Part shown: one piece after another, positions 33,162-41,134 of the stretch
Numbering within the stretch: the stretch's first letter is position 1
Layout: each line of letters starts with the position of its first letter
Source of the DNA: Gilvimarinus agarilyticus
GTDB taxonomy: Bacteria; Pseudomonadota; Gammaproteobacteria; Pseudomonadales; Cellvibrionaceae
Assembly (NCBI RefSeq): GCF_000832015.1
Contig: NZ_JXCJ01000001.1
Location: forward strand, 628,241 to 669,374
Length of the DNA: 41,134 nt
Direction: 5' to 3'
Notes under the pieces: model-generated
The model's database searches: none
The model's input: only the letters and a program-made list of their open reading frames with translations
What the model was told of the DNA's origin: nothing
Translations under genes and position numbers: made by a program

Positions 33162-34517
33162 ATGTCTGCACCGGCTGTAAGTGTATCGCTCTGGCGTCGC
33201 GTATTGCTATTGGCACTGCCCGTGGCGGTGCAAATGCTGTTGCAGTCATTTCTGGGTATGGCGGATGTACTGATGGTGGGCAGCCTGGGCGCCGAGGCGG
33301 TAGCCGCGGTGGGCATGGCTGCCAAGCTGCACTTTTTAATGCTGGTGACCATGATGGGGGTTGCCACGGCCTGCGCCATACTAGTGGCTCAGTATTGCGG
33401 CGCTGACAACCAGGCCGAGGGTAAGCGCACCTTAGCCATGGCGCTGGTGGTGGGTGCTGTATTTATGGCGCCTTTTACGCTTGCCTTTGCTCTGGGTGGC
33501 CAATGGTTGGGGCTAATTAACCCAGACGCGGCTGTGGTGCAGCTGGCGGTAACCTTTTTGTTGATTACCGCTCCGGTATTGCTGCTGACACAGCTGATCA
33601 CGATCTATGAGGCCGCCTTAAGGGCGCTGGGCAATACCACCGTGCCTTTGTTGATGGGCGCACTGGGGGTTTTGCTCAATATTGGCCTTAACTATGTGCT
33701 GATTTTTGGCCACTTTGGTTTTCCGGCGCTTGGTGTTGCCGGGGCCGCCTGGGGCACTTTAATCTCGCGCATTGTGCAGTTAGCCGCAACCCTGCTGTGG
33801 TTGTACGGGGTAAAGCATGACTTTGCCCTGCGCGCTCAGGACTTTATGAAGGCGCTGAACTGGGTACCTCTTAAACGGTTTTTATGGTTTGCGTTGCCGT
33901 TGTTGGTGAACCACGTGGTCTGGGCGGTGGGTAATACCGTGTATCACATAGCCTCGGGCTATGCCGGTACAGATGCTTTGGCGGTTATGGGTGTTATGGT
34001 GCCCATCGAAAGCAGCTTTTTTGCGCTGTTTGTGGGGCTCGCCAATGCCGCGGCCGTGCTGGTGGGGCAAACTTTGGGCCGTGGTGATATGCCGGGTGCC
34101 TGGCAGCTGTACCGGTTTTTTAATCGGCTAACCCTGGTGTTGGTATTTAGCCTGGCGGGCGCCCTGTGGCTGGCCAAACCCTGGGTGCTGGCGGCGTTTG
34201 ACCATGTTGATGCACAAACCACCTTGCTGCTCGAGCAAACCATTGCGGTATTTTGCCTGGGCGTGTGGGTCAAAGTACTAAACATGCTGCGGATATTGGG
34301 GATTTTACGCGCCGGTGGTGATACCCATTACTGCTTGGTTGTTGATGTGATCGTCATGTGGGTATTTGGTGTGCCCATCTACTTGGCCGGCGTGTTTTGG
34401 ACGGACTACTCGTTTGCGCTGCTGTACGCGCTGACCTTTACCGAAGATGCCCTCAAGTGGCTGCCCATCCGCTGGCGTATCGGGCGCGGGGTTTGGGTTA
34501 AAAATCTTACGCATTAA
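33162..34517 (+). CDS. MATE-family multidrug/Na+ antiporter
   Basis: Inner-membrane efflux protein of 451 aa with about 12 transmembrane segments in two MatE halves (about 15-170 and 235-395). First-half landmarks are QSFLGMADVLMVGSLGAEAVA and ALGNTTVPLLMGALGVLLNIGLNY, typical for NorM-like members. Substrate cannot be deduced. Ribosome site is weak (TGGAT). No regulator adjoins it. The 182 bp upstream separates it from the divergent DUF748 gene. Confidence 0.92.
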   Translation: MSAPAVSVSLWRRVLLLALPVAVQMLLQSFLGMADVLMVGSLGAEAVAAVGMAAKLHFLMLVTMMGVATACAILVAQYCGADNQAEGKRTLAMALVVGAVFMAPFTLAFALGGQWLGLINPDAAVVQLAVTFLLITAPVLLLTQLITIYEAALRALGNTTVPLLMGALGVLLNIGLNYVLIFGHFGFPALGVAGAAWGTLISRIVQLAATLLWLYGVKHDFALRAQDFMKALNWVPLKRFLWFALPLLVNHVVWAVGNTVYHIASGYAGTDALAVMGVMVPIESSFFALFVGLANAAAVLVGQTLGRGDMPGAWQLYRFFNRLTLVLVFSLAGALWLAKPWVLAAFDHVDAQTTLLLEQTIAVFCLGVWVKVLNMLRILGILRAGGDTHYCLVVDVIVMWVFGVPIYLAGVFWTDYSFALLYALTFTEDALKWLPIRWRIGRGVWVKNLTH

Positions 34518-34610
34518 CGTCATTTACGTGGGTCGTTGTACATGGTTTAACAATTTTTGCGATAAATTTTGCTACAGTACGCGCACCTATTGATTACATG
34601 GATCGTTACC

Positions 34611-36440
34611 ATGGCAACCGCACTTCGTTACGGTATTACTTGTTGCTTATTACTGCTCAGCCTGGCGCTGTTGGTGCTGGCCAATAATAGCTCGCGCCTG
34701 GCTGTGCAAAACTTACAGTTAGAGCAGCACAATCGCACCACTGATCTTGCAACTTTGCCGTTGCAGCAAAATATCATTGGTCGCTACTGGGTAAGCCTGG
34801 AGCTCAACCCCGGCAATCGCGCCGAGTTAGCTCTGCGGGTGGTCCCCGATGACGAGCTGCTGGCCGTAGAGGTAAATGGCCAGTCGGTTTCATTGCAGGG
34901 TATTAGTCGCCAAGCGCTGCGCGACTACAGCAAGGGTGTGGTGTTGCCACTTAGTGGGTTTACCCCCAATCGTTTTAACCAAGTGCGTTTTGAGCTGCGC
35001 AACCAGAGTAATCCCGCCGGGTTTGATTTGCGCGCGGCGTCCCGATTGGGCTTTGGGCAACTGCTTTTGATGCTGCCGGCGTTTGCCTTATTGCTGTGGG
35101 CGCTGGCGCGCCATTTACCGCTCAGCCGGTGGCAAGGGGTTATCCTGCTGGGAAGTTTGGCGGCCTCCATAACCTACCTAAGCGTAACGGACTCTTATAC
35201 CCGCACCTTTGATGTGTACGAGGGCGGTGGTCACCGCGACTACATTCACTATCTGGTGGAACATCGCAGCTTACCGCTGGCCTCCGAGGGCTGGGAGTAT
35301 CACCAACCACCGCTGTACTACACCATGGCCGCCCTGGCGAAGAGCCTGCTACCGGATACCGAGGTGGTGGATGATCGCTGGGCCCAGTGGCTGGCGTTGT
35401 GGTTGTGGGTAGTATTTTTGTGGGCCTCGCTGGCGACGCTGCGCATCGCGTTGCGCGGCCACCGCTGGGCGCTGTGGCTGGCGAGCTTTAGTGTGTGTTT
35501 TTGGCCGTCGGGCATCGTGCACAGTATTCGCATTGGCAACGATGTACCTGTGTACGCGTTTTACGCGTTAGGGTTTTATTTTACTTTGCGCTGGTGGCGT
35601 ACCGGGGCAAGCAAGCCTTTATTGTGGGCCGCTGTTTGGGCCGCGGCGGCGCTACTGACTAAATCTAACGCGCTGGCGCTGTGGGCGGTATTGGGTTGTT
35701 TGTGGTGGGCCCGTACGCTGCATTTGGGGCGTAATCCGCTCAAGCGTGCTTACCTTAAGCGGCGCAGTAGTGCGTCGCTGGCGATTTTAGCGGTGTTTTT
35801 TACGGTGGCGGTGGCGCTCAATCTGGGCGATAACATTTGGCACTACTATCAGGGGCAGTCGTCTGATTGGCTGCTCTCTAACGTTAGCACCACCATTCAC
35901 AGTGGCCTAAAAGTGGGTAACGAGCCCGAGAACTACCTGGTGTTTGATTTGGCCACGTTTTTACAACAGCCGTTTATCAGCACCTGGGAGGACCGTTACG
36001 GTCGGCAATACTTCTGGAATTTTGTGTTTCGCTCAAGTTTGTCGTCGGAGTTTTTTTATACCGGAGATACCCTGCAGTGGTGGGGCAAAGTGTGCGGTAT
36101 CTTGCTGCTGGTGATGCTCGTGGGGCAGCTGTACTTTACCGCCGTGAATAATGCCTTGTTAAGCGGGCGCAGCCGTTTGCGCCGTGTTTATCGCGCGCTG
36201 CCGTGGCTGTTGGCCGTTGTGTTTCCGCTGCTGTTATTGCTGGCTTATCGCATAAAAGTGCCGCTGTCGTGCAATACCGATTTTAGGTACATCTACATGG
36301 CGTTGGTGCCCTTGGTGTACTGGTCGGTATTGGCTTTTAAACGGCGGGGACGGGGGGTGGCGACGCTATGCGCGTTAAGCGCCCCGGCTATTGGCGCTTT
36401 AAGTGTGCTGTGGTTGTCGCTGCTGGTTAGCCAGGCGTGA
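34611..36440 (+). CDS. GT-C-fold-like polytopic membrane protein (probable glycosyltransferase)
   Basis: A 609-aa integral membrane protein from the ATG at 34611 (a TTG at 34569 in frame is possible). An N-terminal membrane segment is followed by a periplasmic beta-like domain (about 30-145), then about ten membrane helices. The loop motif GWEYHQPPLYYTMAALAK and the HRDYIHYLV acidic loop resemble the ArnT/PMT-like GT-C enzymes that use polyprenyl-phosphate sugars; the basic end carries an RYIYMALVPLVYW block. The acceptor is unknown and activity is inference. Gap to the fucP gene is 170 bp, with its own promoter region, so it is not clearly co-transcribed. Confidence 0.65.
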   Translation: MATALRYGITCCLLLLSLALLVLANNSSRLAVQNLQLEQHNRTTDLATLPLQQNIIGRYWVSLELNPGNRAELALRVVPDDELLAVEVNGQSVSLQGISRQALRDYSKGVVLPLSGFTPNRFNQVRFELRNQSNPAGFDLRAASRLGFGQLLLMLPAFALLLWALARHLPLSRWQGVILLGSLAASITYLSVTDSYTRTFDVYEGGGHRDYIHYLVEHRSLPLASEGWEYHQPPLYYTMAALAKSLLPDTEVVDDRWAQWLALWLWVVFLWASLATLRIALRGHRWALWLASFSVCFWPSGIVHSIRIGNDVPVYAFYALGFYFTLRWWRTGASKPLLWAAVWAAAALLTKSNALALWAVLGCLWWARTLHLGRNPLKRAYLKRRSSASLAILAVFFTVAVALNLGDNIWHYYQGQSSDWLLSNVSTTIHSGLKVGNEPENYLVFDLATFLQQPFISTWEDRYGRQYFWNFVFRSSLSSEFFYTGDTLQWWGKVCGILLLVMLVGQLYFTAVNNALLSGRSRLRRVYRALPWLLAVVFPLLLLLAYRIKVPLSCNTDFRYIYMALVPLVYWSVLAFKRRGRGVATLCALSAPAIGALSVLWLSLLVSQA

Positions 36441-36496
36441 GGGCGCTAGGGTTGTGGCTGGCGAGGTGGATTCGCTAAAGGCGCCATCATCGATGT

Positions 36497-36560
36497 ATTT
36501 AAATATAAACTATATTTTGCATGCAAAGTGTATCATGGTGTACAAAGTAGCGTATTAATG
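36497..36560 (+). promoter_or_regulatory. Palindromic operator-like region before fucP
   Basis: An AT-rich stretch (36491-36518) runs into a perfect 12-bp palindrome, TTTGCATGCAAA (36516-36527). Right after it comes an imperfect one, TGTATCATGGTGTACA (36529-36544), with TGTA/TACA ends. These are the only such symmetries in the 170-bp gap and lie 67-95 nt before the fucP ATG. They may bind a fucose regulator, possibly the IclR protein encoded downstream; this is inference. Confidence 0.45.
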
Positions 36561-36610
36561 GCCGCTTGCACGGCGTTATGGCTGCCAGCGCGAGACTCCC
36601 GGGAGGAGCA

Positions 36611-37909
36611 ATGCCTTATAACAATAATCAGGCACCCCTTTTAACCGGCGTTATGTTGTGGATACCGCTGTTTTTAATTGTCAGCCTATTTTTTATGTGG
36701 GGTGTGGCAAACAACTTAAACGATATTCTGATTACGCAGTTTAAAAAAGCGTTTGTGCTGAGTGATCTGCAATCGGGCTTGGTGCAGTCGGCTTTTTACT
36801 TTGGCTATTTTGTCTTTGCCATCCCCGCGGCTTTAGCCATGAAACGCTTTGGCTATAAGGCGGCGGTTATCGTGGGGTTGTTGTTGTACGGCGCTGGGGC
36901 GCTGTTGTTTTATCCGGCGGGCCAGGCGCACGAATATGCATTTTTTTTGGCGGCGCTGTTTGTGATTGCCAGCGGTTTGGCGTTTTTAGAAACCTCGGCC
37001 AACCCATTGATTGTTGCCATGGGCGATGCCAACACCGCCGAGCGGCGACTTAATTTTGCCCAGTCGTTTAACTCGTTGGGCACCATAGCGGGGGTTTTGA
37101 TCGGCCGCGAGTTTATTTTATCGGGCGTTGAGCACAGCCCAGAAGAGCTGGCGGCCCTGTCGAGCGCGCAGCAAACGGCGTTTTACACCGCCGAGGTGCA
37201 AGCGGTGCAGGGGCCCTACCTGGTGATTGCCGCCGTCGTTATAGGGTGGGCGCTGTTGGTGGCCTGGGTAAAATTTCCCGCTGTCGCTAAAGAGCACGAC
37301 GACACCGAGCAGGGATTGCGCCGGGGGGATTTTTGTTCGCTGTTACAGCGCCGCTACTACCGCTCGGCGGTTATTGCGCAGTTTTTTTATGTCGGCGCCC
37401 AGGTGTGTATCTGGAGCTTTATGATCCGCTACGGGCAGGAGGCGATGCCCGGTACCGGGGAGAAGGCATTGGCGGTGTACCTGAGCTTTTCGCTGGTAGC
37501 GTTTATGGTCGGGCGTTTTGTCGCCACATGGCTTATGGGGTATATCGCGCCGGCCAGGTTGATGTTTATTTACGCGCTCATCAATGTCGGCCTGTGTGCG
37601 CTGGCCATGTTCTGCGCCAATCACACAGGCCTAGTGATGTTGGCTGCTACCAGCTTTTTTATGTCGCTGATGTTTCCAACGATTTTTGCCCTGGGCATAA
37701 AAGGTTTGGGGCGCGAGGCCAAGGCGGGCTCGTCGTTATTGGTGATGGCGATAATCGGTGGCGCGGTTTTGACGGCCCTTATGGGCTGGGTCTCTGATCT
37801 GACGAGTATTCACTCGGCGGTTATCGTGCCGTTGGTTAGTTTTGTGGTTATTGCCCGCTTTGCGCTTATCAGTGAGCAACACTACCGTTTGCAGTCTACT
37901 AGCAAGTAA
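36611..37909 (+). CDS. fucP: L-fucose:H+ symporter FucP
   Basis: Major-facilitator inner-membrane transporter for L-fucose, 432 aa with 12 membrane segments. The E. coli FucP proton-coupling residues are conserved: Asp46 as Asp38 (NNLNDILI) and Glu135 as Glu127 (FLETSANP). The block FFMWGVANNLNDIL is typical of FucP/GluP. ATG at 36611 is chosen for GGAGG (36602-36606) just before it; in-frame upstream codons lack a ribosome site. Close relatives can carry other sugars, but the IclR and UxaA-type neighbours and the fucosidase 31 kb away support fucose. Confidence 0.87.
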   Translation: MPYNNNQAPLLTGVMLWIPLFLIVSLFFMWGVANNLNDILITQFKKAFVLSDLQSGLVQSAFYFGYFVFAIPAALAMKRFGYKAAVIVGLLLYGAGALLFYPAGQAHEYAFFLAALFVIASGLAFLETSANPLIVAMGDANTAERRLNFAQSFNSLGTIAGVLIGREFILSGVEHSPEELAALSSAQQTAFYTAEVQAVQGPYLVIAAVVIGWALLVAWVKFPAVAKEHDDTEQGLRRGDFCSLLQRRYYRSAVIAQFFYVGAQVCIWSFMIRYGQEAMPGTGEKALAVYLSFSLVAFMVGRFVATWLMGYIAPARLMFIYALINVGLCALAMFCANHTGLVMLAATSFFMSLMFPTIFALGIKGLGREAKAGSSLLVMAIIGGAVLTALMGWVSDLTSIHSAVIVPLVSFVVIARFALISEQHYRLQSTSK

Positions 37910-38254
37910 TTGGCGCAGAGAGTGAGGCAGCCTAGCCGTTGAGAAACGAGCGAAATGATACCGGATACATGATGGTTGGCACTGGTATTTGTCGCTTAAT
38001 TCGGCGATATTGACGCGAGCGCTACGGATCTAGACCTTCGGCGCGCTGAGTGATTAAACGAAGGCAGAACAGCACGGCCGTTTATTGAGCGACAGGTGGA
38101 TCGCCCACATCCGCCTCGATAGTCGCTGCGGCCCATAAGCCGGGCGGGCTGGTATTGGCTTAGCCCTGCGGCGGCACATCAGAGCGCCGCTATTGATCCT
38201 GCATTTGTTGTACGGGATTGATTAAAAACACAAGAGACTAGTTGAGCACACATA
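37910..38254. other. Intergenic gap between fucP and iclR-type gene
   Basis: About 345 bp with no supported gene. It is not AT-rich and shows no clear terminator. The last 40 bp (ATTGATTAAAAACACAAGAG) may hold the IclR-gene promoter and a weak ribosome site. Confidence 0.4.
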
Positions 38255-39040
38255 ATGACTGATAACGCACAAGAACAAGCCGGCGATACTGATAACCGCA
38301 AATATAAAGCACCGGCGCTAGAGAAAGGGCTGGATATTCTCGAGCTACTGGCCGCAAGCGGCGAGCCGTTAACCACGTCGCAAATGGCTGCGCAGTTAGG
38401 CCGCTCGGTGAGCGAGCTGTTTCGCATGGTGTTGGCGCTGGAGTATCGCGGTTACATCGTGGCGGCGGAAGATGGCCGTGACGGTTACACCCTAAGCAAT
38501 AAATTGTTTACGTTGGGTATTGCCCGGGCTCCCACTAAAACCTTGCTCGAGGTGGCCCTGCCGGTCATGAGCGAGCTGACCCGCCAAATCGGCCAGTCCT
38601 GTCATATAGCCGTTAGCTCAGGCGATCAAGTGGTGGTGATTGGCCGTATTGAAAGCCCTGGCGATTTGGGCTTCTCGGTGCGCGTTGGCTACCGTCGCCC
38701 GCTGCTTCAAGCCACGTCGGGCCGTCCGCTATTTGGCTTTCAGTCACCCGAAACGCGGGCCTTAATGTTGGCTAAAATTGACGCTGATCCGGCCGATATC
38801 GACGCCTTTGTACGACAGGCCGACCAGACGGTGGAGCGTGGCTACGTCAGCAATGCCAGTGACTTTGTCGATGGGGTAACTGACTTATCCGCTCCGGTAC
38901 TGGGTTCGCGCGGCGCGCTCGCAGCCATTACGGTTCCCTACGTTAAAACTAAGCCCCAGGTGTGTACTTTAGAGCAAGCACTGGAGCACCTGCGGGTGGC
39001 GGCCGAGAAGGTGTCTCGGCAGATGTCTGAATACAGCTAG
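38255..39040 (+). CDS. IclR-family transcriptional regulator
   Basis: A 261-aa regulator. The N-terminal winged helix is about 20-80 (EKGLDILELLAASGEPLTTS, QMAAQLGRSVSELFRMVLAL), and the C-terminal IclR effector domain follows from about 95 (GQSCHIAVSSGDQVVVIGRI, then GFSVRVGYRRPLLQATSGR and a late GVTDLSAPVLGSRGALAAI). The effector could be a fucose catabolite such as L-fuconate or KDF, by analogy with the C. jejuni fucose locus, which has an IclR gene beside uxaA-like and fucP genes. Targets are likely the adjacent dehydratase and fucP. Ribosome site weak. Followed by a terminator. Confidence 0.88.
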   Translation: MTDNAQEQAGDTDNRKYKAPALEKGLDILELLAASGEPLTTSQMAAQLGRSVSELFRMVLALEYRGYIVAAEDGRDGYTLSNKLFTLGIARAPTKTLLEVALPVMSELTRQIGQSCHIAVSSGDQVVVIGRIESPGDLGFSVRVGYRRPLLQATSGRPLFGFQSPETRALMLAKIDADPADIDAFVRQADQTVERGYVSNASDFVDGVTDLSAPVLGSRGALAAITVPYVKTKPQVCTLEQALEHLRVAAEKVSRQMSEYS

Positions 39041-39074
39041 TTGCAGCGCCTAGAGCGCGCACCGCGGGCACACC

Positions 39075-39113
39075 AAAACGGGTGGGTACTCTCAGGAGGC
39101 CCACCCGTTTTTT
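39075..39113 (+). terminator. Rho-independent terminator after IclR gene
   Basis: Stem AAAACGGGTGGG (39075-39086) with CCCACCCGTTTT (39100-39111), 13-nt loop, then continuing T to 39113. It lies 35 nt after the regulator stop and isolates it from the dehydratase operon, which therefore needs its own promoter in 39114-39300 (AT-rich at 39130-39180). Confidence 0.88.
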
Positions 39114-39309
39114 ATGCTTAAAGCGATAACGTTGCTCAATCATCAGTTTTTATTTATGATCTTGTTTTCAATTATAAAATTCAGTGTGTGGTGGCGAATG
39201 CCGCGATAAACCGGTTAATCCGGCTGATAACAACGGCGCTTGCCTCCGGTTAGGCCTTAACACACCCAGTGCTTGCGGTAGGGTTAACTGTCTATGAGTT
39301 ACACAGTCT

Positions 39310-39639
39310 ATGAGTGATGCGTCCGGCCGTCCCCACGTGCTGCTATTGCACCCCTCGGACAATGTTCTGATTTGCGTTCAGAGCCTCGCTGTTGGCCAGC
39401 ACATCGACATCGAGGGCGAGCCCTACGTTGTTGCCCAGAATGTGGCGGTGGGCCATAAAATCGCTCGTTACGACATGCCCAGCGGTGAAAAAATACGCCG
39501 CTACGGGGCCCCGGTGGGCTCCTTGTCACAGCCGGTTAAAGCGGGTGAATGGGTCCATATGCACAATTTGCAAAGCGATTATTTAGCCACCCATACACGG
39601 CAAAGTGTCGCGCGCCAAAGGAGTCTGAAAGGTGAGTAA
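39310..39639 (+). CDS. UxaA-type dehydratase, small (SAF-domain) subunit
   Basis: A 109-aa SAF-domain protein corresponding to the N-terminal part of altronate/galactarate dehydratases and to SuyA-like small subunits. Visible: VLLLHPSDNVLICVQSLAVGQ start, VAQNVAVGHKIARYDMPSGEKI centre and YGAPVGSL/ WVHMHNLQ end, the classic SAF pattern. It overlaps the large subunit by 8 bp, implying coupled translation. No clear ribosome site precedes the ATG; a seven-codon open frame just before it ends inside its first codons. Predicted substrate is a sugar acid, likely L-fuconate here (inference). Confidence 0.85.
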   Translation: MSDASGRPHVLLLHPSDNVLICVQSLAVGQHIDIEGEPYVVAQNVAVGHKIARYDMPSGEKIRRYGAPVGSLSQPVKAGEWVHMHNLQSDYLATHTRQSVARQRSLKGE

Positions 39640-40852
39640 ATCCGAGCCAGCTCTGCAGGGTTTTTTGCGCAGCGATGGTCGCAAAGGGATTCGCAATGTG
39701 GTTGTGGTCGCCTATTTGGTCGAGTGCGCGCATCATGTTAGCCGCCGCATCACCAGCCATTTTAACGATCTGGACATTCACCTTATCGGTTTTCCCGGTT
39801 GTTACCCCAACGAGTACGCCAGCCAAATGATGCAGGCGGTGTGCACCCACCCTAATGTGGGGGCGGTGCTGCTGGTCTCGCTGGGGTGTGAGAGTATGGA
39901 TCGCGATGCCCTGCGTGAGCACGTAGCGGCCAGCGGCCGGCCGGTAGAGCTGTTGGTGATTCAGGAGCGTGGCGGTACCCGCGCGACCATCGACCAAGGC
40001 ACTGCTCTGGTCGACGGTATGCGCCAGCAGCTGGCGCAGCAGCAACCGGTGCCGATGGCGTTAAGTGAGTTAATCGTGGGCACTATTTGTGGCGGCAGTG
40101 ATGGCACCAGCGGGATTACGGCCAACCCGGCGGTGGGCCGCTGTTTTGATCGCTTAGTCGAGCAGCAGGTAGCCTGCGTATTTGAAGAGACCGGCGAGTT
40201 GATTGGCTGTGAAAACATTATGGCCGAGCGGGCGGTAAATGCAGAGCTGGGTGAGTTGATTCAGCAGTGCGTGGCGAAAGCGGAGCACTATTATCGCACC
40301 ATGGGGTTTGGCAGCTTCGCGCCGGGTAACGCCGATGGTGGCCTCACCACGCTCGAAGAAAAATCCATGGGCGCTTACTCCAAGTCCGGCTCGTCGCCCA
40401 TCACGGGTTTAATTAAACCGGGCGATATACCGCCCACGGGTGGTTTGTATTTACTCGATGTGGTGCCCGATGGCGAGCCACGTTTTGGCTTTCCCAATAT
40501 TGCGGATAACGCCGAAATTGTCGAGCTGATTGCCTGTGGTTGTCATTTAACGTTATTTACGACCGGGCGGGGCTCGGTCGTAGGCTCGGCGATATCGCCA
40601 GTTATTAAAATTTGCGCCAACCCCGAGACCTATCAGCGCCTGGCTGACGATATGGATATTAATGCCGGGCGTATTCTAACGGGTGAGGCCAGCCTCGATG
40701 AGCTGGGTGATGAAATTCATCGCGCCGTGCTGGCGGTGGCTGGCGGTGAGCGTAGTGTGTCAGAGGCGCTGGGGCATCAGGAATTTATTTTAACCTACAA
40801 ATCGTTTGAGCCTATCGGGCCTGGCTGTCTACCCCTGAGGCCTGCTTTTTAA
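39632..40852 (+). CDS. UxaA-type dehydratase, large subunit (probable fuconate dehydratase)
   Basis: A 406-aa C-terminal catalytic part of the altronate/galactarate dehydratase (UxaA/GarD, also SuyB) family, which uses a metal ion to dehydrate sugar acids. Conserved blocks: FLRSDGRKGIRN (start), GCYPNEYA, CGGSDGTSGITANPAVG (about 155-171), ETGELIGCENIM, GGLTTLEEKSMGAYSKSG (about 230-247), and TTGRGSVVGSAISPVIKICA (about 310-330). GTG start with AAGGAG (39618-39623) 8 nt upstream. In C. jejuni the fucose locus has paired genes annotated as altronate hydrolase N- and C-terminus (Cj0483/Cj0482) with FucP and IclR; the same set here points to L-fuconate, though other substrates are possible. Confidence 0.86.
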   Translation: MSKSEPALQGFLRSDGRKGIRNVVVVAYLVECAHHVSRRITSHFNDLDIHLIGFPGCYPNEYASQMMQAVCTHPNVGAVLLVSLGCESMDRDALREHVAASGRPVELLVIQERGGTRATIDQGTALVDGMRQQLAQQQPVPMALSELIVGTICGGSDGTSGITANPAVGRCFDRLVEQQVACVFEETGELIGCENIMAERAVNAELGELIQQCVAKAEHYYRTMGFGSFAPGNADGGLTTLEEKSMGAYSKSGSSPITGLIKPGDIPPTGGLYLLDVVPDGEPRFGFPNIADNAEIVELIACGCHLTLFTTGRGSVVGSAISPVIKICANPETYQRLADDMDINAGRILTGEASLDELGDEIHRAVLAVAGGERSVSEALGHQEFILTYKSFEPIGPGCLPLRPAF

Positions 40853-40911
40853 TACCATAAATTGAGTGGGCAGTTGTACCCGCTTGAGTGGCGGCAAATG
40901 ACAGGAGCAAT

Positions 40912-41134
40912 ATGTTTAGAAGATTACTTATTGGTATGGCTGTATTGACATTAGTTGCGTGCTCGAGCGTGAGTAAAAATGCTCAATCCGACGCTGTCGC
41001 ATTACTGCAAAGTGATACCCGCCTAACACTGTTTACCCACAACCAGCGCGAGCTGATGACATCCAGCTTGTTAACACTGGGCGACGAGGAGCGTGCCATC
41101 AGTGTAGAACAAACTGCTGGAGGTCTTCTTGCGA
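40912..41134 (+). CDS. Lipoprotein of unknown function, truncated by window edge
   Basis: A reading frame from ATG 40912 stays open to the window end (74 codons seen). It begins with a lipoprotein signal (MFRRLLIGMAVLTLVAC, lipobox LVAC, Cys17) and continues with SSVSKNAQSD and FTHNQRELMTSSLLTLGDEE. GGAG (40903-40906) is 5 nt before the ATG. It lies 59 bp after the dehydratase large subunit, so it could be a late gene of the fucose operon. Not recognised; most of the protein lies outside the window. Confidence 0.72.
   Translation, partial: MFRRLLIGMAVLTLVACSSVSKNAQSDAVALLQSDTRLTLFTHNQRELMTSSLLTLGDEERAISVEQTAGGLLA

Noticed and set aside
2-41134. tRNA, rRNA, CRISPR array or insertion sequence
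   Set aside because: No cloverleaf, rRNA landmark, regularly spaced direct repeats or transposase was seen; a covariance-model scan would be needed to exclude small RNAs.

Overview
The window looks like about 41 kb of chromosome from a marine, polysaccharide-degrading gammaproteobacterium of the Cellvibrionaceae type (Saccharophagus, Teredinibacter or Simiduia relatives). This is inferred from gene content: haem A/haem O synthases with SCO, a secreted GH95 fucosidase, a long TonB-dependent receptor beside a tryptophan-halogenase-like flavoprotein, an ExeM-type nuclease, DUF3010, VF530 and DUF3622. No rRNA, tRNA, CRISPR array or IS element was seen, and taxonomy was not tested.

Layout. 1-2.6 kb: end of a cytochrome-oxidase assembly operon (ctaA, cyoE, sco). 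2.8-10.1 kb: fucose/glycan uptake block (GH95 alpha-L-fucosidase, TonB-dependent receptor, halogenase-like protein); the first two share a 32-bp upstream element. 10.4-13.1 kb: aconitase acnA. 13.2-16.5 kb: a complete chromosomal integron, with an intact intI whose promoter is overlapped by a LexA box, an attI region with integrase-site-like repeats, four cassettes of unknown function and four attC sites, then a decayed fifth segment. 16.9-20.7 kb: small housekeeping or hypothetical genes and a PAS-GGDEF protein. 20.7-22.6 kb: a lower-GC two-gene operon (a repeat protein, then a DUF6895-like protein) with an intergenic hairpin. 23.2-34.5 kb: lipocalin Blc, ExeM nuclease, GNAT, an AraC regulator divergent from a stand-alone LpxC, a DUF748 protein and a MATE pump. 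34.6-36.4 kb: a GT-C-like membrane protein. 36.6-41.1 kb: FucP permease, IclR regulator, a split UxaA-type dehydratase and the start of a lipoprotein.

How they fit. GH95 would release L-fucose from glycans outside the cytoplasm, the TonB receptor would import oligosaccharide across the outer membrane, and FucP would carry free fucose inward. The UxaA small/large pair beside FucP and an IclR regulator resembles the Campylobacter jejuni fucose locus and suggests non-phosphorylative catabolism through L-fuconate. The fucose dehydrogenase, lactonase and later enzymes are not in the window.

The least explained items are the SOS-controlled integron with unknown cassettes, the repeat-protein/DUF6895 operon, the AraC-linked extra LpxC, and the halogenase in a glycan locus.
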